Source of the DNA: an uncultured Phycisphaerales bacterium
GTDB lineage: Bacteria; Planctomycetota; Phycisphaerae; WQYP01
Direction: 5' to 3'
DNA length: 7,630 bases
NCBI GenBank assembly: GCA_903868035.1
Contig: CAIPTQ010000057.1
Span: forward strand, 1-7,630
Positions 1 to 5,645 of this stretch are shown piece by piece. Each line of letters begins with the position of its first letter. The first letter of the stretch is position 1. The notes under the pieces were generated by a model. That model made no database searches. It saw only the letters and a list, made by a program, of their open reading frames with translations, and was not told where the DNA came from. Both the position numbers and the translations under genes were made by a program.

Positions 1-648
1 ATCACTCAGGTCTCTCTTCACCGGGTCCGGGGCGGCAGGATCGACGGCGGGATCAAGAATCTGGAACAGCCGGAAGACATCGTTCTTGTGCTTCTTGATC
101 GCTTTGTTGTCGATTGTTTCGCCGTTCTGCTCACGCCGGGTCAGGTCGAGCCAGGCCCGCGCTTTCAAGGTGATGAGCTGCGCTGCGCCTATCACGGGAA
201 GCCCCGCGACCACCTGTCTACCCGCTTGGATGAACGCGTAATACGCGGTATCCATGAGGATCGCCGAAAGGCTGGATACGTCCTCCTCCATCGGCAGGGG
301 TGTCAGATGGCTGCCTTCCGCCACCTGCAATACATCGGGTTGCCGCGCGAACAGCTCCAGCATGAAGGGGTAGCTTTCATTGGCCGGCTTGTGGAAGCGG
401 TAGAACTGTTTCTGGCCCGTTGACTTTTCCTGGACCTGGTAATCCCCCGCGCGCACGAATGCCCAGAACGCCTGGACAAACGCGGCGTCCAACGCCTCGA
501 CGCACAGAACGATGTCCAGATCCTTGGTGGCCCGGAACGCGAGCCCGGCACCGGTCAAGGCGATGTCGCACGCGGTGCCGCCGATGAGCACATAGCGATC
601 CGCATAGTCCCGGAAATGCTCGCGGAAAACGTCCAAGCCTTTTACCAT
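1..648 (-). CDS. AbiEii-like nucleotidyltransferase (putative type IV toxin), partial at C-terminus
   Basis: Read on the minus strand from ATG at 648, the frame is open for 216 codons to the window edge, so the C-terminus is missing. Residues 20-26 (V-L-I-G-G-T-A) followed by T-K-D-L-D-I-V at 41-47 give the GG...DxD signature of the nucleotidyltransferase fold. Asp43 and Asp45 are the likely metal ligands, and Glu98 in L-E-L-F may be the third acid. A C-terminal K-H-K-N-D-V-F-R-L stretch (186-194) fits the helical part of AbiEii/AbiGii-type proteins. In that family the enzyme transfers nucleotides to tRNA or other targets and arrests growth; the target here is unknown. The start overlaps the stop of the upstream regulator gene as ATGGTAA, which suggests translational coupling. 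GAGGAAA lies just upstream as a ribosome binding site. Family assignment rests on motifs plus gene pairing; a plain nucleotidyltransferase of another subfamily is the alternative. Confidence 0.75.
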   Translation of the reverse strand, partial: MVKGLDVFREHFRDYADRYVLIGGTACDIALTGAGLAFRATKDLDIVLCVEALDAAFVQAFWAFVRAGDYQVQEKSTGQKQFYRFHKPANESYPFMLELFARQPDVLQVAEGSHLTPLPMEEDVSSLSAILMDTAYYAFIQAGRQVVAGLPVIGAAQLITLKARAWLDLTRREQNGETIDNKAIKKHKNDVFRLFQILDPAVDPAAPDPVKRDLSD

Positions 649-1625
649 CCGAGTTTCCTCATCATTTCTTCCAACGAAGCTTCAATGCGTTCGTCGGGAT
701 TGTCCTGCAGGGACAGGTACAACGACAACGGATCAACCACGGCGCGTTCCGCGAAGAGGGCCGGAGGATAACTCCAAACCTCGATTTCATGGGTATCGGC
801 ATCCTGATAGGGCACTGCGACGACCTGGCGGCGTTGGTGGAACGATTTCCAATCCTCGCGGCTCAAGGCATAAGTGATGTACGCCGGGGCCGTGAGCATG
901 GAGTAATGCGCCAAGGCCGTGAGTCCCGCATGGATGCCGCCATTCGTATCCCTGGTGTGCCGGACGAAGAGCCGTTTGCGCACCGGGCTGCGCAGGAAGG
1001 GCTGCGCCTTGGACCATAGTTCCCGTTGGCTTCCAGTGAAGCGCAGGCGTCGCTCCCGGCCACCCACCATCACTTCACCCAAATTTGTCGCTTCCAACTC
1101 GTCAAAGGCGCGGGTCATGGTCATCGCCGAATATCCCAACCGCCGGGCCATTTCCAGGGGAATGAAAACTGGCCCGGCGTGCCGGAGCAGCGCGTGGATG
1201 ACGACGGCCTGCGTCGCGGGGCTGAAGGTCGGCAGGTCGGGACGGAGCCTGCGGAAATGCTCGCGCAGGTCAAGCGCCAGCATGGGCAAGTACATCTGGT
1301 TGCCCGGGACAATGAAGGGCACCTGGTGCTCTATCAATCGTTTCCGGTTGTATGCCGTCACGTTAGACCGGACGTAGATCACGTCGGCGTTCTGTTTGGT
1401 GCGGAGCAAGTTCATGTGTTTGCTAAGGGCGGCGGGGGATTGCTCCGCCGGGCTGGCATCCACCACGAGGAGGCAGGGCACGCCCAGCAGGTTTGTCTCC
1501 GCGAAGCCGTAGCGTTCCTTGAGGAAGTGCGGGAGGCGTTCCCGGCCGCGCCAGGGTGTGGTGGTTACGGCGATGTCCAGGGCCTCGTGCAGGTAGCGTG
1601 TAAGTTGGTGGAGTTCAGTTTGCAC
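642..1625 (-). CDS. AbiEi-like winged-helix antitoxin/transcriptional regulator
   Basis: The protein is 327 residues from GTG at 1625. An N-terminal alpha/beta part (about 40-125) contains L-G-V-P-C-L-L-V-V and later V-P-F-I-V-P-G-N-Q-M-Y-L. These resemble the restriction-endonuclease-like domain found in some AbiEi-family antitoxins. A winged-helix segment follows (about 134-200), with recognition-helix candidate Y-S-A-M-T-M-T-R-A-F-D-E-L-E and a wing G-G-R-E-R-R-L-R-F. The C-terminal part (about 228-327) has G-L-T-A-L-A-H-Y and V-D-P-L-S-L-Y-L-S-L. The gene precedes and overlaps a nucleotidyltransferase gene, the order seen in abiE operons, so it probably neutralises that enzyme's effect and represses the operon. 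The frame also has an upstream start at 1685, giving 20 more residues. GTG 1625 is preferred because GGAG (1636-1633) sits at proper spacing and the extra 20 codons cover the promoter and operator. The fold is inferred from sequence pattern only. Confidence 0.7.
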   Translation of the reverse strand: MQTELHQLTRYLHEALDIAVTTTPWRGRERLPHFLKERYGFAETNLLGVPCLLVVDASPAEQSPAALSKHMNLLRTKQNADVIYVRSNVTAYNRKRLIEHQVPFIVPGNQMYLPMLALDLREHFRRLRPDLPTFSPATQAVVIHALLRHAGPVFIPLEMARRLGYSAMTMTRAFDELEATNLGEVMVGGRERRLRFTGSQRELWSKAQPFLRSPVRKRLFVRHTRDTNGGIHAGLTALAHYSMLTAPAYITYALSREDWKSFHQRRQVVAVPYQDADTHEIEVWSYPPALFAERAVVDPLSLYLSLQDNPDERIEASLEEMMRKLGW

Positions 1626-1637
1626 CTTGCGGCTCCG

Positions 1638-1691
1638 TAACAGTATATTGCATGATAACATAGCGAATGTTACCGTGCATTTCAAGTGTTA
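1638..1691. promoter_or_regulatory. Nested operator: four TAACA/TGTTA half-sites
   Basis: On the plus strand TAACA occurs at 1638-1642 and 1656-1660, and its inverse TGTTA at 1668-1672 and 1687-1691. The inner pair forms a perfect TAACAT-N5-ATGTTA palindrome (1656-1672). The outer sites lie 18 and 19 bp further out, so the whole array is symmetric around about 1664. It covers the predicted -10 and the spacer and flanks the -35. AbiEi-type antitoxins are known to repress their operons by binding inverted repeats, so the adjacent regulator is the likely ligand. That assignment is inference. Confidence 0.55.
1657..1685 (-). promoter_or_regulatory. Predicted sigma70-type promoter of the AbiE-like operon
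   Basis: On the minus strand TTGAAA (1685-1680) is followed after 17 bp by TATGTT (1662-1657). Transcription would begin near 1650, leaving a leader of about 25 nt with GGAG before GTG 1625. A second -10-like box, TATACT (1647-1642), has no good partner -35. The -10 overlaps an inverted repeat, as expected for an autoregulated operon. Confidence 0.45.
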
Positions 1692-1768
1692 TCGTCTGGA
1701 AAAGACGGCGGCTATAGAGTGTGCGTGCTTCCTTGATGGGGGGACGCGAGTTGCAAATGGAAACGGGA

Positions 1769-2188
1769 TCATTCCCCGATCACCTTCACCAGCACACGTT
1801 TGCGGCGTTTGCCGTCGAATTCGCCGTAGAAAATTTGTTCCCAGGGGCCGAAGTCCAGCTTGCCGGCGGTGATGGCGCAGACGACCTCGCGGCCCATGAG
1901 GGTGCGCTTCATGTGGGCGTCGGCGTTGTCCTCGCCGGAGTCGTTGTGGCGGTATTGGTCGTAAGGTTTTTCGGGGGCGAGGCGCTCCAGCCAGCGGTCC
2001 CAGTCGCCCAGGAGGCCGCCCTCGTCGTCGTTGATGAAGACGCTGGCGGAAATGTGCATGGCGTTGACGAGGACGAGGCCCTCGCGGATGCCGGCGTCGT
2101 CGATGACGCGCTGCACCTGGGCGGTGATGTTCACGAAGCCCCGGCGGGAGGGGAGGTTGAACCAGAGTTCCTGGCGGTGGGATTTCAT
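1769..2188 (-). CDS. YjbQ family (UPF0047) secondary thiamine-phosphate synthase-like protein
   Basis: The protein is 139 residues, the normal size for this small single-domain family. Diagnostic segments are [12 protein letters not shown] (42-53), G-E-D-N-A-D-A-H (85-92) and the C-terminal V-L-V-K-V-I-G-E. The His and Asp residues of these motifs line the presumed active site. Family members such as E. coli YjbQ show weak thiamine-phosphate synthase activity, but their physiological role is not settled. ATG 2188 was chosen because AAGGAG lies 5 nt upstream; a longer frame to 2248 would add 20 residues with no family similarity. The gene is divergent from the putative lipoprotein gene, and its 3' end faces the promoter of the AbiE-like operon. 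No clear hairpin terminator is visible between them. Confidence 0.9.
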   Translation of the reverse strand: MKSHRQELWFNLPSRRGFVNITAQVQRVIDDAGIREGLVLVNAMHISASVFINDDEGGLLGDWDRWLERLAPEKPYDQYRHNDSGEDNADAHMKRTLMGREVVCAITAGKLDFGPWEQIFYGEFDGKRRKRVLVKVIGE

Positions 2189-2201
2189 GGGGACTCCTTG
2201 C

Positions 2202-2225
2202 GTGGTTAAGTGGTGAAGTGGTGAA
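2202..2225. repeat. Three 8-bp tandem units upstream of the YjbQ gene
   Basis: GTGGTTAA, GTGGTGAA and GTGGTGAA follow one another directly at 2202-2209, 2210-2217 and 2218-2225. The array lies 14 bp upstream of the YjbQ-family start codon, in the space shared with the divergent lipoprotein gene. On the YjbQ strand it precedes the ribosome binding site. It may be a dispersed simple repeat or a binding site array; nothing decides between these. Confidence 0.55.
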
Positions 2226-2264
2226 ATGGGTCTCCGGGGTGTCGCCAATTGGGGATACTTTACT

Positions 2265-2270
2265 TACAAT
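2265..2270 (+). promoter_or_regulatory. Possible -10 box (TACAAT) for a leaderless lipoprotein mRNA
   Basis: TACAAT ends 6 nt before ATG 2277, so transcription from it would begin at or next to the start codon. No Shine-Dalgarno sequence is seen before this ATG, which agrees with a leaderless transcript. The -35 region is poor, so this is tentative. Confidence 0.25.
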
Positions 2271-2276
2271 GCCCGG

Positions 2277-3094
2277 ATGATGAAACATATTGCCGTCATC
2301 GTCGGATTGGTTTTGCTGGGCGGGGGGGGTGTACCTCGCACATTGTGCCGCTGCGGCCGTTGCAGAAGGTGGAGGTGTGGGTGCCCGATGCGCCGGCGCA
2401 GACGGCTCCGGCGGCGGCACCTGTGGCGACTGCCGCATCCGCGCCCGCGACCGCATCGGCGAGCGTGGCGGCGACGGCGGGGGCACCGGCCGCCGGCACC
2501 GCTCCGGCCACGGACGTCGCAACGGCCACCACGGCCGCAACCACTACGGCTCCCGCCACCGAACCGGCCACGCAGCCCGGCCACATGATCGTCAAGCTCG
2601 TCGATCCCAACCAGTCGGCACGCTTCATCTACAACGCCAGCTACGACAACGTTTGGAAGCAGGCGCTGGATATCCTGACCAAGACGGGCTTTGCCATGGA
2701 TCGGGAGGACTATCGCCTGGGGGTGATGACGACGCATATGCTGCCCAGCGCCCAGATCGTGGAATTCTGGAAGCCCCAGCAGGTGGGCGCGGTGGACGCA
2801 CTGGAGAACACGATCAACAACCAGCGGCGCTGGGTGACGCTGCGGATTTCCACGGTGGAGGGCAAGCCGGAGTTTTACGAGATCGCCGTGCAGGTGCTGG
2901 TGGAACGCGAGACGAACCCCAGTGAGGCCATCGGCGGGCCGATTTTCGTGGAGGGCTCGGGCTTTGGCCGCAATGCCATCACGCTGCGGTCGGATTATGC
3001 CGCACCCAAGGATGAGCCGGGGATCTGGTCGACGGTGGGGCACGATCCGGATTTGGAGAAGAAACTGCTCGATGCGCTGTTCAAGCGGATTTAA
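2277..3094 (+). CDS. Putative lipoprotein with Ala/Pro/Thr linker, apparent frameshift in a G8 tract
   Basis: From ATG 2277 (or 2280) the frame reads M-M-K-H-I-A-V-I-V-G-L-V-L-L-G, a good lipoprotein signal peptide. It then enters eight G (2322-2329) and goes out of frame. Directly after the tract, another frame begins C-T-S-H and runs to the stop at 3094. With six or nine G the two parts would fuse and place a Cys after the hydrophobic stretch, giving a lipidated protein of about 271 residues. The mature part has a 64-residue Ala/Pro/Thr-rich linker (about 38-101) and a globular domain with Y-D-N-V-W-K-Q-A-L-D-I-L. That segment is reminiscent of small envelope lipoprotein domains of BamC type; no function can be assigned. 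The downstream frame could alternatively start at TTG 2249, without any signal peptide. The shift may be a sequencing error, a phase-variable tract or a real mutation. Confidence 0.7.
2322..2329 (+). repeat. G8 homopolymer at the signal peptide/mature protein junction
   Basis: Eight consecutive G separate the signal-peptide frame from the mature-protein frame of the putative lipoprotein. A length of six or nine G restores one continuous reading frame. Confidence 0.85.
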
Positions 3095-3119
3095 CCGGCG
3101 CGAGCTTGTCGAACCAGCG

Positions 3120-3133
3120 GTTGGACATCCAAC
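3120..3133. promoter_or_regulatory. 14-bp palindrome before the metallophosphoesterase gene
   Basis: GTTGGA (3120-3125), a two-base centre, then TCCAAC (3128-3133) form a perfect inverted repeat. It lies 25 bp after the lipoprotein stop and 70 bp before the next start. The two-base loop is too tight for an RNA terminator, so a protein binding site is more likely if it is functional. Confidence 0.3.
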
Positions 3134-3203
3134 GTGCCATGAAACCGACAACAAATGAACGGCGTAGACTTAGGAGAAGATTACCTTTTCCCGTGTAACG
3201 CCT

Positions 3204-4130
3204 ATGACCATGCACGATGAACCAAACCCGGTCGCGGCCAGAACCAGCCCGAACAAAAAGCCCCTTCGCCGCCGTTTCACGCGCCGCAATTTCCTGCGGG
3301 CGTTCGCCGCCATCACACTCGCCGGCGCCGGCACTTATGCCTACGGCGCACTCATCGAAGCCCACCACCTCGTGGTCGAACACATCACCATACCCATCCC
3401 CGGCCTCGCTCCGCGCTGGCACCACCGACGCCTCGTCCAACTCTCCGATCTTCATGCCGGCCGCACCTCCCTCTCCCACATCAATCATGCCCTATGCATC
3501 GCCCGCGATCTCAAACCCGAGGCCCTTCTGATCACCGGCGATTTCGTCGACAATGCCGGTGTCGATCCCACCGCAGTTGCCGCGATTATCCGCCCCATCG
3601 CCGCCCAAATCCCAACCTTCGGTATTACCGGCAATCACGATTTCGGCCGCGGCTTTCAGGACCACGGCTTCGCCCGGCAGGTCAGCACCGCCCTCAACAA
3701 CGCCGGCGTCCATATGCTCCGCAATACCATCCATCAACCCCAACCCGGCAAGGGTGAAATCTGCTTCGTCGGCGTCGACGACTACTGGTCATCCCTCTTC
3801 CAACCCGCCGCACTGTTGCAGGCCCCATCGGACGCCTCCATCATTCTCCTCTCCCACAATCCCGATTCCTACGAGGCGCTGGATCCCTTTCGCTTTCATT
3901 TGATGCTTTCAGGCCACACCCACGGCGGCCAGGTTCGCATCCCCTTCATCGGACCGCTTATCCTCCCCGTCACACATCGCGAACGTGCCGCCGGCCTCTT
4001 CCATCTCAATCGCCAGGAGCCCCATCGCGCCCTCTATGTCACCCGCGGCGTGGGTCACATCCTACGCATCCGCCTCTTTTGCCCTCCCGAAATCACCTGC
4101 ATCACCCTGCAAAACCCCGCCATGCTATGA
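3204..4130 (+). CDS. Tat-exported YkuE-type metallophosphoesterase
   Basis: A 308-residue protein. T-R-R-N-F-L-R (26-32) followed by a hydrophobic run is a twin-arginine signal, so it is probably exported folded or anchored at the membrane. All metallophosphoesterase motifs are present in order: S-D-L-H (81-84), G-D-F-V-D (112-116), G-N-H-D (143-146), S-H-N-P-D (217-221) and G-H-T-H-G-G (237-242). These supply the Asp, Asn and His ligands of a dinuclear metal centre. The ending R-G-V-G-H...C-P-P-E-I-T is typical of the YkuE/YaeI subfamily, whose members include lipid-headgroup phosphohydrolases such as UDP-2,3-diacylglucosamine hydrolase-like enzymes. The exact substrate is unknown. ATG 3204 lacks a well-placed Shine-Dalgarno (AGGAG is about 30 nt upstream); ATG 3210 is an alternative. 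The stop overlaps an ATG of the NnrE frame, which suggests co-transcription. Confidence 0.9.
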   Translation: MTMHDEPNPVAARTSPNKKPLRRRFTRRNFLRAFAAITLAGAGTYAYGALIEAHHLVVEHITIPIPGLAPRWHHRRLVQLSDLHAGRTSLSHINHALCIARDLKPEALLITGDFVDNAGVDPTAVAAIIRPIAAQIPTFGITGNHDFGRGFQDHGFARQVSTALNNAGVHMLRNTIHQPQPGKGEICFVGVDDYWSSLFQPAALLQAPSDASIILLSHNPDSYEALDPFRFHLMLSGHTHGGQVRIPFIGPLILPVTHRERAAGLFHLNRQEPHRALYVTRGVGHILRIRLFCPPEITCITLQNPAML

Positions 4131-4156
4131 TGCTCGTCGATCGGTCAGGAGACGCC

Positions 4157-4858
4157 ATGCCCACACCCCTCATTTTCACCCGCGCCGCCCTCCGGGAACT
4201 CGACCGCCGCGCCGTCGAGCAGTATCACATCCCCATTTTGGTTCTCATGGAAAACGCCGGCCGCGCCGTGGCGGATGCGGCTCTGCGGCATATCAAGGGA
4301 AGGCGCCTCGCGCTGATTCTCGCCGGTCCGGGGAACAACGGCGGGGACGGCCTGGCGGCGACCCGGCATCTGCATAATGCGGGGGTGGCGGTCACGGTGC
4401 TGCTGCTGGGGGCGCGGGAGAATTATCAGGACGCCGCCGCCGCGCAACTGGCGATGGTCGAGGCGATGAAGCTGCCCGTGCAGGCGCTCACGCCGGGGCA
4501 TGCGGAGTTGCGCGACTGGATGGTGGATGCCGCCCCGGATGATTTGCTGATTGACGCCCTGTTTGGGACGGGGCTGTCGCGGCCGGTGGAGGGGCTGACC
4601 GCGGAGGTCATCCATGCCGCCAATGCGTGTGGGCATCCCATTCTGGCGGTGGATATTCCCTCGGGGCTGGACTGCGACAGCGGGCAGCCCGTCGGCGGGG
4701 GCGGTGCGGACGCGGTGATTCATGCCGTGGAAACGGTGTCATTCTGCGGGGGAAAGAAGGGATTTGCGCAGGGGCGGCAGTTCACGGGGAGGGTGAGCGT
4801 GGCGGACATTGGGGCGCCGGTGGAGTTGCTGCGGGAATTGGCGGGTGTCAGTGCGTGA
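4157..4858 (+). CDS. nnrE: NAD(P)H-hydrate epimerase (YjeF N-terminal domain protein)
   Basis: A 233-residue protein that interconverts the R and S hydrates of NADH and NADPH, feeding the ADP/ATP-dependent dehydratase NnrD in nicotinamide nucleotide repair. Motifs in order are M-E-N-A-G-R (31-36), G-P-G-N-N-G-G-D-G-L-A (58-68), D-A-L-F-G-T-G (133-139), D-I-P-S-G-L-D (166-172) and the end V-A-D-I-G-A-P (215-221) after G-G-K-K-G-F. Only the epimerase domain is present; the dehydratase domain fused to it in E. coli YjeF is absent and must be encoded elsewhere. ATG 4157 has AGGAG 5 nt upstream. ATGs at 4127 and 4130 would give 9-10 extra residues and a 4-bp ATGA overlap with the preceding gene. 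The 3' end overlaps the convergent amidotransferase gene by 11 bp. Confidence 0.92.
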   Translation: MPTPLIFTRAALRELDRRAVEQYHIPILVLMENAGRAVADAALRHIKGRRLALILAGPGNNGGDGLAATRHLHNAGVAVTVLLLGARENYQDAAAAQLAMVEAMKLPVQALTPGHAELRDWMVDAAPDDLLIDALFGTGLSRPVEGLTAEVIHAANACGHPILAVDIPSGLDCDSGQPVGGGGADAVIHAVETVSFCGGKKGFAQGRQFTGRVSVADIGAPVELLRELAGVSA

Positions 4859-5630
4859 AGGCCTGTCGCGAGCGGTACGCCCGGGCGGCCTCCACCAGCG
4901 CCTCAAATAACCGCTCGTGGGCCGTTCCTCCCAGATTTTCCGGATGCCATTGCACGCCGATCCAGAAGGGGAGGGAGGGATCCTCCACGGCCTCGACTAG
5001 GCCATCGGGAGCGACGGCGCAGGGGATCAGGCCGTGGCCGACGCGGTCGATGCCCTGGTGGTGGCGGGAATTTGCGGGGAGGTTGGGCAGTTTCAGGGCG
5101 GCGGCCAGGTGCGTGTTTGGGCGAATCTCGACGTCGTGGAGGTTGCTGCGGTCGCCCGCCTTGCGATGCTCCAGTACACCCTTCGTCCCGCCCGCCTTTA
5201 GTTCCAATTCCGGCAAGTGCTGGTGAAGCGTGCCGCGGCGTTGGACGTTCATCGTTTGGCAGCCCATGCATATGCCCAGCGTGGGTAGCTCCCGGGCCTC
5301 GGCGAGGGCGAGTATAGCCAGATCGAAATCCTGGCGATCCTTGTCGGTGAGATTCGTGGCGGTATGTTGGGTCTGGCCGTAGAGGCGCGGGTCCAAGTCG
5401 TTTCCGCCGGGCACGAGCAGGCCATCCAACGACGCGATCATCTCATCCCGAATTCCCGCATCGTGCGTCAGCGGCAACAGCACCGCCATTCCCCCCGCGC
5501 GGAAAATCCGCTCCGCGTAATCCGCCGGCAGTTCCAGCACCTTGCGTTGCTCATCCGGCGCGCCCACATCCATCGTGATCCCAATCCGCGGCCGCGGGCC
5601 GGTGGGGGGGGTAGAAGTTTGTTGGCTCAT
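4848..5630 (-). CDS. Class I glutamine amidotransferase, peptidase C26 (PuuD-like gamma-glutamyl hydrolase)
   Basis: A 260-residue protein of the size of gamma-glutamyl-GABA hydrolases. V-P-G-G-N-D-L-D-P (73-81) forms the oxyanion strand. G-I-C-M-G-C-Q (119-125) holds the nucleophile Cys121, N-S-R-H-H-Q (187-192) is the family substrate-side motif, and G-V-Q-W-H-P-E (225-231) supplies His229 and Glu231. Members cleave gamma-glutamyl amide bonds in polyamine or related catabolism in the cytoplasm; the real substrate here is not shown. The elbow departs from the common G-I-C-R-G, and the segment after it reads N-V-Q-R-R-G-T-L where G-G-T-L is usual. ATG 5630 follows the stop of the upstream gene by 15 bp, with AAGGTG as a modest ribosome binding site. 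Codons 7-9 contain a C8 run. The gene is tail to tail with nnrE. Confidence 0.88.
   Translation of the reverse strand: MSQQTSTPPTGPRPRIGITMDVGAPDEQRKVLELPADYAERIFRAGGMAVLLPLTHDAGIRDEMIASLDGLLVPGGNDLDPRLYGQTQHTATNLTDKDRQDFDLAILALAEARELPTLGICMGCQTMNVQRRGTLHQHLPELELKAGGTKGVLEHRKAGDRSNLHDVEIRPNTHLAAALKLPNLPANSRHHQGIDRVGHGLIPCAVAPDGLVEAVEDPSLPFWIGVQWHPENLGGTAHERLFEALVEAARAYRSRQAFTH
5604..5611 (-). repeat. G8/C8 homopolymer in the N-terminal codons of the amidotransferase gene
   Basis: Eight C on the coding strand fall within codons 7-9 (T-P-P). A length change here would terminate or scramble the protein near its start. The present length is in frame. Confidence 0.75.
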
Positions 5631-5645
5631 AACACACCTTGCTGC

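Noticed and set aside
1026..1640. Plus-strand frame of 204 codons opposite the regulator
   Set aside because: No motif or ribosome binding site; the minus-strand gene is supported by coupling to the nucleotidyltransferase.
1689..2540. Long minus-strand open frame (283 codons) over the YjbQ and lipoprotein region
   Set aside because: It overlaps the well-supported YjbQ gene in another frame and its product is Arg/Pro-rich with no motif; a GC-rich shadow.
2264..3154. Minus-strand open frame of 296 codons opposite the putative lipoprotein
   Set aside because: Composition is His/Arg-rich from antisense reading of the Ala/Pro/Thr linker; the plus-strand protein has a sensible domain layout.
3081..3488. 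Minus-strand frame of 135 codons opposite the phosphoesterase 5' end
   Set aside because: Overlaps the Tat signal and first metal motif of the real gene and shows no feature of its own.
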